Below, piece by piece: positions 1-8,122 of a stretch of DNA of 34,297 nt. Origin of the DNA: Pantanalinema sp. (GTDB lineage Bacteria; Cyanobacteriota; Sericytochromatia; S15B-MN24; UBA4093). The stretch spans positions 1 through 34,297 of the forward strand of contig DATNQI010000065.1 of the NCBI GenBank assembly GCA_036704125.1. The letters are read 5' to 3'. Within the stretch, counting starts at the first letter, position 1. Every line of letters begins with the position of its first letter. A model generated the notes under the pieces. That model was given only the letters and a program-made list of their open reading frames with translations, was not told the DNA's origin and made no database searches. A program made the position numbers and the translations under genes.

Positions 1-102
1 GAGTCGCTGATGGCAGCGGGTGCCGACTGGACGGCTCCCTCCTTTCTGGAGCTGCCGCAAGAGGTGCGAGCGGCACTCTTCTCGCCGCGAAACATCGGCT
101 GA
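1..102 (+). CDS. C-terminal 33 residues of an unknown protein (5' end outside window)
   Basis: Frame 1 is open from the first base and ends at TGA 100-102. The visible tail includes the stretch GADWTAPSFLELPQEVR and ends SPRNIG. Codon choice is strongly G/C-ending, as in the neighbours, which supports real coding. The fragment is too short to assign a family and no motif is recognised. It lies about 130 bases upstream of the chemoreceptor gene and probably forms a separate transcription unit, because an AT-rich, promoter-like stretch separates them. Confidence 0.6.
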   Translation, partial: ESLMAAGADWTAPSFLELPQEVRAALFSPRNIG

Positions 103-162
103 TCACCCGAGCCTCCCGAAGACCGGCCAATATGAGCCACCGCATAGTTCAATGCGCCACGA

Positions 163-183
163 TTATTTATCTTGGTTAAATAA
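163..183. repeat. AT-rich inverted repeat upstream of the chemoreceptor gene
   Basis: TTATTTA (163-169) and TAAATAA (177-183) form a perfect 7-bp inverted repeat around a 7-base loop. It is an isolated AT-rich island in GC-rich DNA, about 53 bases before the chemoreceptor start. Its position fits an operator or a promoter melting region. It could also be chance AT richness of a promoter. Confidence 0.35.
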
Positions 184-235
184 ATGACGCGTGGCATCCC
201 CGCCTTGAACGGCGCCAACGAAAGGCTGGTCTCCG

Positions 236-1813
236 ATGACGATCAAACAAAAACTGCTGTTCCACGTGACCTCGGTCGCCGCCCTCATCGTGGGGTTCCA
301 GGTGCTCTTCGGCTTCAGGATGAGCACCGCGACGGCCCTCTTCTGCCTCCTGCTGCTGGCGATCGATTTCGCGGGCGACTTCTGGACCCTGCTGTCCATC
401 CGGCGCGACGTCCATGACGTCGTCGACACGATGGATGCCGTGAGCCACGGGCGCCTTCCCACGGGGATCCCCATCACCGGCGCGGGCGAGGTCGCCGACA
501 TGCAGCGCGCCCTGCGTCGCATGGTCGATAGCCTACGCGGGATCGTCAGCCACGTCCGCGCCTCGGCCCAGTCCGTCAAGGACGGGGTGAACCGGATCAC
601 CGCCAGCTCCGAGCAGACGAGCGAATCGGCCCACCGCCAGGCGCTGGCGGTGACGGCGACCACCAGGACCATGCGCGAGATGGCCGATTCGGTCCAGAAG
701 GTGGCGAGCGACACCCACGCGCTGAACGGCAACGTCGACGAGACCTCCCGCTCGATCATGGACATGGCGGCCTCGATCCACCAGGTCGCCGACCACGCGG
801 ACGGCCTGATGGCCGCGGTGAACCAGACCTCGGCCAGCGTCGAGGAGATGGCGGCGAGCATCCATCACGTCGCCGCCAATGCCGCCGAGGCGAACCGCAT
901 GGCTGAGCGAGCGACCCTGGCCGCCCAGGAGGGGCAGGAGGCCGTCGGGCAGACCGTGACCGGCATGACCCAGATCGAGGGGGCCATGGAAGAGGTCCTC
1001 GGCCTGATCGATCGCCTCGGCGATCGATCGACCCAGATCGGCGACATCATCGAGGTGATCGACGACATCGCCGATCAGACCAACCTCCTGGCGCTCAACG
1101 CGGCGATCGAAGCGGCGCGAGCGGGAGATCACGGCCGAGGCTTCGCCGTGGTCGCCGACGAGGTCCGCAAGCTGGCTGAACGCTCGTCCAGCGCCGCCGG
1201 CGAGATCGGCCAGCTGATCAAGGGAATCCAGCAGGAGACCCTGCAGGCGATCCAGGCGACGCAGCGCGGGAACCAGGCGACGCAGGCCGGCTCGAAGCTG
1301 GCTCACCGGGCCGGGGACGCCCTCGCCACCATCGTTCAATCGGTAGAGCACGCCTCCTCGTCGATGGCGCAGATCGCCGGCGCGACCCAGGAGCAGCAGA
1401 AGGCCACCGACCTCATCATCGCGGCGGTCCAGCACATGAGCGCGCTCACCCAGCAGGTGATGGACGGCGCGCACCTGGAGGAGCAGGAGAGCCGGAAGAT
1501 CACGCAAGCCATCGACTCGATGGTCCGCCTGACCCGGCACATCGCCCAGAGCACCGCCGCTCAGGAGCAGGATGGCCGCCGCGTCACCGGCGAGGTCGCG
1601 AACATCGACGACGCGGCCCAGGAAGCCGTCAACGCCAACCGACTCATCAACGCCTCGGCCGTCCAGCTGGATCGGCAAGCCCAGACCCTTCTGGAGGCGA
1701 TCAGCGTCTTCAAGGACGCGGCCCTTGCTGACGGCGAGCGCCGCGCCGACCTCGGCACGTCCTCTGTGGTAGAATCGGTTCTAGATAGGACAAAACAAGC
1801 CGCGACGACCTGA
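236..1813 (+). CDS. methyl-accepting chemotaxis protein without a periplasmic sensor domain
   Basis: A 525-aa chemoreceptor. Two hydrophobic segments (about residues 10-28 and 31-50) are separated by only a few residues, so there is no periplasmic ligand-binding domain. A HAMP-like linker follows (about 50-105), then a long coiled-coil signalling domain. The conserved hairpin tip begins at D280 with [18 protein letters not shown], followed by [17 protein letters not shown], the CheA/CheW contact region. The ATG start has AAAGG about ten bases upstream. The stop TGA overlaps the ATG of the next gene (TGATG), so the FUSC transporter is probably translationally coupled. The family relays signals to CheA. 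Here the stimulus would have to be sensed in the membrane or cytoplasm, which is inference. No CheA, CheW or CheR gene is nearby. Confidence 0.93.
   Translation: MTIKQKLLFHVTSVAALIVGFQVLFGFRMSTATALFCLLLLAIDFAGDFWTLLSIRRDVHDVVDTMDAVSHGRLPTGIPITGAGEVADMQRALRRMVDSLRGIVSHVRASAQSVKDGVNRITASSEQTSESAHRQALAVTATTRTMREMADSVQKVASDTHALNGNVDETSRSIMDMAASIHQVADHADGLMAAVNQTSASVEEMAASIHHVAANAAEANRMAERATLAAQEGQEAVGQTVTGMTQIEGAMEEVLGLIDRLGDRSTQIGDIIEVIDDIADQTNLLALNAAIEAARAGDHGRGFAVVADEVRKLAERSSSAAGEIGQLIKGIQQETLQAIQATQRGNQATQAGSKLAHRAGDALATIVQSVEHASSSMAQIAGATQEQQKATDLIIAAVQHMSALTQQVMDGAHLEEQESRKITQAIDSMVRLTRHIAQSTAAQEQDGRRVTGEVANIDDAAQEAVNANRLINASAVQLDRQAQTLLEAISVFKDAALADGERRADLGTSSVVESVLDRTKQAATT
1770..1775 (+). 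promoter_or_regulatory. possible -10 box (TAGAAT) upstream of the FUSC gene
   Basis: TAGAAT lies inside the 3' end of the chemoreceptor gene, 37 bases before the FUSC start. Similar TANAAT boxes precede the glutaminase, thioesterase and antiporter genes at comparable distances. I see no convincing -35 element. It may be a secondary internal promoter. Confidence 0.25.
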
Positions 1814-3810
1814 TGCGAACCCCGATCTTCCCCCATCCCGTTTCCCGCCGGGCGAGACGCTTCCTTCGCCGGATCGACCTGGATCGCCCGGGTGCGATCT
1901 ACGGCCTGAGAATCGCCGTCACCGCCTGGGTCGCCTTCAGCCTGGCGTCCCTGTTCCATGTCCAGAACGCCTACTGGGCCGCCATGGCGGCTTGGATCGT
2001 CATGCAGCCGACGCGCGGCATCCTGGTCGAGCGAGGCCTCTATCGCATCGCCGGCACGCTCATCGGCGCCGCCGTCGGCTTCGAGATGCTTCACTTGCTG
2101 CATCAGGGGTATGCCCTGGTTTTCGCCCTCGGCGCATGGATGGCCGGATGCGCGGCGATGACCTACGTCTTTCGCCGCGTCCAGTCGTACGGCGCCCTCA
2201 TCGCCGGGATCACCGCCCTGGTGGTCGTCGCGCCGGCCATCCAGGGGGGTGCCGAGACCCTCGAGATCGCCGTCTCGCGCACGATCTGCACCTTCATCGG
2301 GGTCGCGGTCGCCATCGTCGGCGGGATGCTCTTCGTCCCGGTTTCGCCTCGCCCCGCCTTCCTGGCTCGCATGCGGGGCGTCGCCAGCGGGGCGGTCGCC
2401 TTCGCCGCGCACGCGCTGGGTCCCCACGGAGCGGCGAGCACGCGGGAGATGGCGCGCACCCTGATCCAGGAGATGGCCGAGCTCGAGCAGGCTCAGCTCG
2501 TCAACACCGCGGGCACCCGCCACGGCCAGCAGCGCGTTCACCACTTCAACGCCTTCATCGGGACCTCGCTGGAGGTCATGGCCGCGGCGCTGGCCGCCCG
2601 AAGCTTCCCGCTGCCCCCCTCAGCGGATCGCGCGCCTCTGCTCGCCGCCCTGAAGGCGATGGCCGCGCACCCGAGGCGCCCACAGCCCGAAGCCCCTTCG
2701 CTCGCGATCAGCGATGCCGCGATCACGCTCGCCAGGGGATTCGACGACCGGCTGGCGACCTCCCTGGCGGAGCTGCTCTCCACCGAGGCCGACGTCCTGT
2801 CCGGCGAGGCCGACACCCCCGTCGAGCGCTTCCGCCACGCCCCGATGAAACCCGACAAGGACTGGCAGTCCGCGAGCGTCGCCGCCGTGGCGTGCGCACT
2901 CTCGGTCTGGACGGTCGGATCGCTGGCGGTCTGTTCCGGATGGGCCTATGCCTCGCTGGCCACCCTGGGGGTCGGCAACTTCGTGATGATCCTCTCCACC
3001 ATGGACCGGCCGCAGCTGGTGGCCCCGAAGATCTTCCAGGGGGTGGTCGCCGGGGTCCTCGTCGCGACGCTCTTTCGCCTCTTCCTCTTGCCCCATGCGA
3101 CGTCCACCCTCGACGTCATCGCCATGGTCATCCCCTTCATGCTGCTGGGCGGCCTGGCGAAGGCGAGTCGCGCCATCGCGGCCCAGGCCACGGAATCGAA
3201 CATGCTGTTCATGCTGGCGGGGCAACCCTTCGTGGGGGCGGACACGTCGAGCGGGCCGGTCCTCGAAGGGGCGCTGGCCCTCGTCATGGCCATCGCCGCG
3301 GTCAGCTTGGGCTTCATGATCCTGCCGCGCGATCCCGGAAGGCGCGTTCGTGCGCTCGTTGACCTGATCGTCCGCGATCTCGAGCGCCTGGCCGATCTGG
3401 CCACCGAGCCCGGCGATCGCTGGCGCCCCCTGATGGCCCACCGACTCGTCCGGCTGACGGTGCACCTCGGCCGGCTCGACAACTTGCGCAGCATCGCCGC
3501 CGAGGACGTGCTCTCGGCCCTCAACCTCGCCCACGCGGTGCTCGATCTGCGCGAGGCCCTCTCGCGGCCGGACCTCGACGAGGCCGAACGCGCGAGCATC
3601 GAAAGCGTGGTGCATGCGCTGCGGAGCCTCTCGAGCGAGCCTACAGCCCTGGCCGACGTCATGAACGCCTCGCTGCTGCGCCTGAGCCCCGCCGCTTCCG
3701 ACCCGGCGCAGAAAAGAGCGACCCGCAGCGCCGTCCTTGGCGCCATGACCCGCGCCTCGAGCGCGCTCGAGCAAGGCGCCGTCCTGCTGCTGAGGCCCGC
3801 GGTCGCCTGA
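1813..3810 (+). CDS. FUSC-family (aromatic acid / fusaric acid resistance type) inner-membrane transporter
   Basis: A 665-aa membrane protein with the duplicated FUSC layout. One block of about six hydrophobic helices spans roughly residues 25-175, with the typical NAYWAAMAAWIVMQPTRG segment near residue 55. A cytosolic stretch follows (about 180-345), then a second helix block (about 350-500) beginning WQSASVAAVACALSVW, and a helical cytosolic C-terminus. The family (YccS, AaeB, fusaric acid resistance proteins) exports aromatic carboxylic acids or related compounds. The substrate here cannot be read from sequence. The ATG overlaps the chemoreceptor stop and has no good Shine-Dalgarno, which points to coupled translation. 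It converges with the methyltransferase gene after 21 bases. Coupling to a chemoreceptor is unusual. Confidence 0.88.
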   Translation: MRTPIFPHPVSRRARRFLRRIDLDRPGAIYGLRIAVTAWVAFSLASLFHVQNAYWAAMAAWIVMQPTRGILVERGLYRIAGTLIGAAVGFEMLHLLHQGYALVFALGAWMAGCAAMTYVFRRVQSYGALIAGITALVVVAPAIQGGAETLEIAVSRTICTFIGVAVAIVGGMLFVPVSPRPAFLARMRGVASGAVAFAAHALGPHGAASTREMARTLIQEMAELEQAQLVNTAGTRHGQQRVHHFNAFIGTSLEVMAAALAARSFPLPPSADRAPLLAALKAMAAHPRRPQPEAPSLAISDAAITLARGFDDRLATSLAELLSTEADVLSGEADTPVERFRHAPMKPDKDWQSASVAAVACALSVWTVGSLAVCSGWAYASLATLGVGNFVMILSTMDRPQLVAPKIFQGVVAGVLVATLFRLFLLPHATSTLDVIAMVIPFMLLGGLAKASRAIAAQATESNMLFMLAGQPFVGADTSSGPVLEGALALVMAIAAVSLGFMILPRDPGRRVRALVDLIVRDLERLADLATEPGDRWRPLMAHRLVRLTVHLGRLDNLRSIAAEDVLSALNLAHAVLDLREALSRPDLDEAERASIESVVHALRSLSSEPTALADVMNASLLRLSPAASDPAQKRATRSAVLGAMTRASSALEQGAVLLLRPAVA

Positions 3811-3831
3811 GGCCTTCGGGAGTCCGCGCCG

Positions 3832-4494
3832 CTACCACACCCCGGGCAAGAGCCGGAACGGCACCGCCCTCGCGTAGTCCGCGTAGCCGGGAAGCTCCCG
3901 CTTCAGGAGTGCATCCTCCCGGACCGTCCGCCTCAGCATGGCCACGAGCATGACGAGGCAGGGGGCCATGGCCCACCAGGATCCGAGGAACAGAGGGCTG
4001 CCGAGGATGCTCAGGATCCCCGCCGCGTACCCCGGATGCCGCATGTAGTGGTACGGCCCCTGGGTGACGACGACCTGGCCGCGATCGCGCTGGATGCGGA
4101 TGACCGACGAGAAGAAGCGGTTCACCCCCATCGCCCAGGCGCCCACGGCGAGCCCCGCCGCGTAGGCGATCGCCCCCAGGGCCTGCAGCGCGACCGGCAC
4201 CGTGTCCGACCAGTGGAAGCGCCCCACGTCGAGGCACGCGATCGCCAGGTGCATGACGTAGGCGAGCCCCATCACCCACACCCCGCTCCAGTCGTGGCCG
4301 CCGGGGCCGGGGTGCAAGCGCTCGCGGGCGAGGTCCGGGTCGATCACCAGGCCGAGCACGAGCGCCTCGATCCCGGTCAGCACCATGTAGCCCCAGAGGT
4401 TCGGCAGCTCCCAGCGGCCCGCGCATCCGAACATGAGCGCCGCCAGGACGACGGTCCCCAGGAGGCTGATAAGCACGACCTTCGTTCTGTCCAT
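3832..4494 (-). CDS. ICMT/PEMT-like integral membrane methyltransferase
   Basis: A 220-aa protein (ATG at 4494; a TTG at 4506 would add four residues) with several hydrophobic helices. The C-terminal signature of isoprenylcysteine carboxyl methyltransferase-like enzymes is clear: [16 protein letters not shown], then a charged [17 protein letters not shown] segment. In the family the RHPxY stretch and the C-terminal Glu/Tyr region bind S-adenosylmethionine. Bacterial members methylate small lipophilic acceptors, often products of type III polyketide synthases. One such synthase lies about 8 kb away, so a link is possible but not supported by adjacency. The gene converges with FUSC. Neither candidate start has well-spaced Shine-Dalgarno support. 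Confidence 0.82.
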   Translation of the reverse strand: MDRTKVVLISLLGTVVLAALMFGCAGRWELPNLWGYMVLTGIEALVLGLVIDPDLARERLHPGPGGHDWSGVWVMGLAYVMHLAIACLDVGRFHWSDTVPVALQALGAIAYAAGLAVGAWAMGVNRFFSSVIRIQRDRGQVVVTQGPYHYMRHPGYAAGILSILGSPLFLGSWWAMAPCLVMLVAMLRRTVREDALLKRELPGYADYARAVPFRLLPGVW

Positions 4495-4554
4495 GCCTCG
4501 ATTCAAGCGCCGGGCCGGGGGGAGGCGCCACGGCCGGAACGGAGAAAAAAACGG

Positions 4555-4560
4555 TAAAAT
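4555..4560 (+). promoter_or_regulatory. candidate -10 box (TAAAAT) of the glutaminase gene
   Basis: TAAAAT followed by GGG lies 26 bases before the glsA start in an A-rich patch (GAGAAAAAAACGG) of an otherwise GC-rich gap. The predicted transcript would carry a leader of about 20 bases that contains the Shine-Dalgarno AAGGAGGG. No recognisable -35 is seen. Confidence 0.4.
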
Positions 4561-4586
4561 GGGAGGGTCCGCTTCAAGGAGGGTCC

Positions 4587-5549
4587 ATGCAGTCCACGCG
4601 TCCCAGCCCCGCCGAGCGCTTCGACATCGAGGCCACCCTGCGAACCCTCTACGACGCCCTCAAGGACCTGGACGCGGGCCAGGTCGCCTCCTACATCCCC
4701 GAGCTCGCCAAGGCCTGCCCCGACTGGTTCGGCATCAGCCTCTGCAGCCCCGACGGCCGGATCTTCGAGATCGGCGACGCCCGGCAGACCTTCACGATCC
4801 AGTCGATCTCGAAGCCCCTGGTCTACGGCCAGGCCCTCGACTCGCTCGGACGCGCGTTCGTCGCCTCGCGGGTCGGGGTGGAGCCCACCGGCGATGCCTT
4901 CCACTCGATCATCACCCTGGAAGAGACGTCCAAGCGCCCGCACAACCCCATGGTCAACGCCGGCGCCATCGCCATGACGAGCCTGATCCAGGGGGCGACG
5001 GCCACCGAGCGCCTCACGCGCCTGCTCGGCACCTTCGAGCGCTACGTCGGGCACCCGGTCGCGCCGGACATGGCCACCTACACCTCCGAGCGCAGCACGG
5101 GGCACCGCAACCGCGCGATCGCCCACCTCATGCTCAACTTCGAGATGATCGAGGGCAACGTCGAGGAGCAGCTCGACCTCTACTTCCAGCAGTGCGCGGT
5201 GCTGGTGGATTGCCGCGATCTCTCGGTCATCGCCGCGACGCTCGCGAACCGCGGCGTCAACCCGCTCACCGGCGAGCGCGCCGTGCGCGAGGAGCACGTG
5301 CGGGACCTCTTGAGCGTGATGTTCACCTGCGGCATGTACGACTACGCGGGCGAGTGGGCCCACGAGGTCGGCTTCCCCGCCAAGAGCGGGGTGGGGGGCG
5401 GGATCCTCGCGGTCGTGCCCAATCGCTGGGGGATCGGCGTCTTCTCGCCGCGACTCGACGCGCGCGGCAACAGCGTGAGGGGGATCGAGCTCTGCAAGGC
5501 GCTGTCCAGAGAATGGCGGCTCCACCTCTTCGAGCCGCTCACGCCCTGA
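4587..5549 (+). CDS. glsA: glutaminase (serine-dependent beta-lactamase-like fold)
   Basis: A 320-aa protein of normal length for bacterial glutaminase, which hydrolyses L-glutamine to glutamate and ammonia in the cytoplasm. The catalytic S-x-x-K dyad is visible as S73-I-S-K76 in [10 protein letters not shown]. Other family landmarks are [16 protein letters not shown] (about 113-128), the [15 protein letters not shown] region, and [20 protein letters not shown] with [11 protein letters not shown] near the C-terminus. The ATG has a strong AAGGAGGG Shine-Dalgarno. The gene stands alone, with a candidate -10 just upstream, and converges with a histidine kinase four bases downstream. Confidence 0.95.
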   Translation: MQSTRPSPAERFDIEATLRTLYDALKDLDAGQVASYIPELAKACPDWFGISLCSPDGRIFEIGDARQTFTIQSISKPLVYGQALDSLGRAFVASRVGVEPTGDAFHSIITLEETSKRPHNPMVNAGAIAMTSLIQGATATERLTRLLGTFERYVGHPVAPDMATYTSERSTGHRNRAIAHLMLNFEMIEGNVEEQLDLYFQQCAVLVDCRDLSVIAATLANRGVNPLTGERAVREEHVRDLLSVMFTCGMYDYAGEWAHEVGFPAKSGVGGGILAVVPNRWGIGVFSPRLDARGNSVRGIELCKALSREWRLHLFEPLTP

Positions 5550-5553
5550 GGCC

Positions 5554-7266
5554 TCAGCCCTCGATCGCCGGGACCGTGAACCAGAAGGTGCTGCCCCGGC
5601 CGGGCTCGCTCGTCACCCCGATGGTGCCGCCGTGGGCCTCGATCAGGGCCTTGCTGATGCTCAGGCCGAGGCCCGTGCCGCCCTTGGCGCGACCGCTCTC
5701 GAGCTGACCGAAGCGCGTGAAGAGAGTCGGAAGGTCCTCGCGCGCGATGCCCTCTCCCGAATCGACGACCTCGCACCGGATCGCGCCGCCCTCGCGCCTC
5801 GCGCTCAGGTGGATGGTGCTGCCTCCCGGCGTGAAGTTGATGGCGTTCTGGATCAGGTTCGACAGGACCTGGCCGATGCGCTGGCGATCCAGGCGCGCCG
5901 GCAGCGGGTCGCTCACCCCGTCGAGCTCCAGCCGGATCGCCTTCTCCTCGACGAGCGGGCGGAAGCTCTCGGCGATACTCCTGACCTTGTAGGCGAGATC
6001 CGCCTCCTCCAGGCGCAGCGAGAAGGTTCCCGCGTCCAGCCGGGCGAAGTCGAGCAGGTCGCTCACCAGGTGCTCGAGGCGGTGAACCCCCCGCTCGATC
6101 TGGTGGACGAACTCCTGCTGGGCGGGAGTCAGCTCGCCGCCGATGCCGTCGGCCAGGAACTCGGCGTAGCCCTTGATCGAGGTCAGGGGCGTGCGCAGGT
6201 CGTGGGTCACGGCGTTAACGAAGTTGGTCTTGAGGCGATCGAGTTCCTTGGCGGCATGCGCCTCGGCGCGGGCCTCCTCGGCTTGCTTGCGCTCGCTGAT
6301 GTCGATCAAGGTGGCGGCGACGCCGAGGGGGCCGCCCACCTTCTCCTGAACGGGCCTCGCGAAGACCTCGCCCCACTGGTACGAGCCGTCCTCCTGGCGA
6401 AAGCGCGCCTCGAAGTGGGTCGTATTCGACTTCTGGCTCAAGAGCTGCTGCAAGCGTCGCTTCACCCGGGGACGATCCTGGGCGTGGAGGTAGCGGGTGA
6501 AGGGGGTGCCGAGGGTGTCCGCGACGGGATAGCCCGTGAACTCGGACCAGGCGGAATTGAGGAAGCTCAGGCGCCCTTGCGCGTCGGTCTGGATGATGAC
6601 TTCCTTGATGTTTTGCAGGACCTGGCGATACTTCTCTTCCGAGCGCTTCAGCTCCCGGTGATAGAGCAGGTTGCTGAAGGTCTCGCCCATGCGCTGGGCG
6701 ATCTCCCGGAACAGGCGCTGCTCCTGCGAGGACCAGTCGCGATCGTGCGAGCACTGGTGAAGGCCGAGCAGCCAGGGTTTTCCCAGGCGCGGCCGGATCG
6801 GCGTGAAGATCTGGGAGCGGATCTCGTAGAGGTCCACCAGCTCCGACTGCCAGGGCACGGGGTTGGACGGCCCGTGCGCGACGGGCATCTGGGTCGCGAG
6901 CGCCTCGCGCAGCATGGCGGCGGCGCTCGGATCGATGGGGACCTCGCTCTGCTCGACCACGGGCGTCTCGAAGCCGGGGCGGGTAACCTGGATCGACAAC
7001 CGGAAGCTTTCGGCGTCGGGATCGCAGGGGTAGAGGAGCCACGCGCGATCGCTCCCGAATATCTCCTGGAGAAGCCTCATGAGTCGCGGGAGGAGCGCCT
7101 CGAGATCGAGGGTCTGCTCGAGGAGCTCGGAGACCCGGTTCAGACTCTCGATCCGGTGCAGCTCTTCTTGCAGGGCGGGCAGCAAGCACCCGGCCAAGTG
7201 ACTCGGCTCACACCGTGAGTCGGCAAGAAATTCCAGGGAGGTCCGGGTATCGGGTCGGTTGCACAT
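5554..7266 (-). CDS. cytoplasmic GAF-PAS sensor histidine kinase (orphan)
   Basis: 570 aa with no membrane segment. A phytochrome-type GAF domain (about 40-205) carries the [13 protein letters not shown] motif. A PAS domain follows (about 207-325, ending [14 protein letters not shown]), then HisKA with H355 in [19 protein letters not shown], then HATPase_c with N-box [14 protein letters not shown]1 DSGEGI and G2 [10 protein letters not shown]. The GAF has no cysteine-histidine pair at the usual bilin attachment position, so a covalent chromophore is unlikely (inference). Family role: autophosphorylation on His and transfer to a response regulator, none of which is encoded in the window. The ATG at 7266 is divergent from the thioesterase gene. 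Confidence 0.92.
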   Translation of the reverse strand: MCNRPDTRTSLEFLADSRCEPSHLAGCLLPALQEELHRIESLNRVSELLEQTLDLEALLPRLMRLLQEIFGSDRAWLLYPCDPDAESFRLSIQVTRPGFETPVVEQSEVPIDPSAAAMLREALATQMPVAHGPSNPVPWQSELVDLYEIRSQIFTPIRPRLGKPWLLGLHQCSHDRDWSSQEQRLFREIAQRMGETFSNLLYHRELKRSEEKYRQVLQNIKEVIIQTDAQGRLSFLNSAWSEFTGYPVADTLGTPFTRYLHAQDRPRVKRRLQQLLSQKSNTTHFEARFRQEDGSYQWGEVFARPVQEKVGGPLGVAATLIDISERKQAEEARAEAHAAKELDRLKTNFVNAVTHDLRTPLTSIKGYAEFLADGIGGELTPAQQEFVHQIERGVHRLEHLVSDLLDFARLDAGTFSLRLEEADLAYKVRSIAESFRPLVEEKAIRLELDGVSDPLPARLDRQRIGQVLSNLIQNAINFTPGGSTIHLSARREGGAIRCEVVDSGEGIAREDLPTLFTRFGQLESGRAKGGTGLGLSISKALIEAHGGTIGVTSEPGRGSTFWFTVPAIEG

Positions 7267-7388
7267 TTGTCGCCAGTCGCCTTGATAGCTTCAATTCCGC
7301 ATCAGCATTGTATCAAAGACATGGCAAAATTCCGTCATTTTCCTGGCAACCGCCCTCTACGCAAGACTAACTCCGTTAGGAAATGCCC

Positions 7389-7394
7389 TACAAT
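7389..7394 (+). promoter_or_regulatory. candidate -10 box (TACAAT) of the thioesterase gene
   Basis: TACAAT followed by GGGGG lies 38 bases before the thioesterase ATG in the 166-base divergent gap between the histidine kinase and the thioesterase. The same TANAAT-G pattern occurs before glsA and the antiporter. No good -35 is seen 16-18 bases upstream. The rest of the gap is relatively AT-rich and presumably also carries the kinase promoter. Confidence 0.35.
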
Positions 7395-7432
7395 GGGGGT
7401 CGCTCTCGCGTTGACCAGGAGGATCTTTCCCC

Positions 7433-7936
7433 ATGATGACCGTCCGCTTGCGTCTGGCAGCCATGCTCGTCCGCTGGTTCTTCAAGGAGCGCGGTGGTGC
7501 GCCGGTGCCCGTCAGCCGCCTTTCCATGCGCTGCGGCCTCCTGGACTGCGACATCAACCGCCACATGAACAACAGCCGCTACCTGGCGCTGATGGACCTC
7601 GGGCGCTACCACCTGACGCTCGCCAGCGGCCTGGGGCGTGAGCTGTGGCGCCGCCGCTGGTTCCCGGTGCTGGTGCGCGCCGAGATCGACTTCAAGCGAT
7701 CCATCAAGCCTGGTGAGCGATTCGTCCTGGAGACCAGCCTCGCCGAGGTGGGCACCAAGCGTGTCGTTCTGTCCCAGCGCTTCTGGCTGGGCGAGACCTT
7801 GGCTGCCGAGGCGCTGGTGACGGGCGTCTTCGTCCACCGTGGCAAGGGGCAGCCCCTCTCCGAGCTGCTCGCGCAGTTCCAAGACCTGTGGCCCGAGATC
7901 GGCGCGGGCGCCACGGCGGCCACGACATCCGCATGA
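7433..7936 (+). CDS. hotdog-fold acyl-CoA thioesterase (4HBT/THEM6-like)
   Basis: 167 aa. The 4HBT hotdog signature is visible: LLDCDINRHMNNSRYLALMD (about 38-57), with the Asp and the HMNN turn that place the catalytic or substrate-binding residues, then a long central helix and the strand VRAEIDFKRSIKPGERF. Most similar to the THEM6-like thioesterases that hydrolyse acyl-CoA esters. The exact substrate is unknown. The start is set by AGGAGG at 7419-7424. A strong hairpin (8007-8046) lies downstream and may end the transcript. Confidence 0.85.
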   Translation: MMTVRLRLAAMLVRWFFKERGGAPVPVSRLSMRCGLLDCDINRHMNNSRYLALMDLGRYHLTLASGLGRELWRRRWFPVLVRAEIDFKRSIKPGERFVLETSLAEVGTKRVVLSQRFWLGETLAAEALVTGVFVHRGKGQPLSELLAQFQDLWPEIGAGATAATTSA

Positions 7937-8006
7937 ACACCCTTTGCGCCCCCCACACGGACCGAGGGCTCCCTGGACGCGGCCAATGCCTGTTCGAGAA
8001 AGTTTT

Positions 8007-8046
8007 GAGCCAGGAACCCGATAACCCAGATGCCGGGTTCCGGCTC
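8007..8046. repeat. strong 13-bp hairpin with one bulged A, possible terminator
   Basis: GAGCC (8007-8011) pairs with GGCTC (8042-8046), and GGAACCCG (8013-8020) pairs with CGGGTTCC (8034-8041). Only A8012 is bulged and the loop is 13 bases. It lies between the thioesterase stop and the toxin-like gene. No T-run follows on either strand, so an intrinsic terminator is only one reading. A regulatory RNA structure or a REP-like repeat is also possible. Confidence 0.55.
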
Positions 8047-8122
8047 GGCGTCGGCCTGGCGAACCGCCGTTCGAAGAGGCCCGCCTCTCATCCGACCTGA
8101 TCTCCCGAAAGGCCCACCCGGC

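Noticed and set aside
103-235. c-di-GMP (GEMM) riboswitch before the chemoreceptor
   Set aside because: Chemoreceptor genes often carry one, but the conserved GEMM core sequences are not present here.
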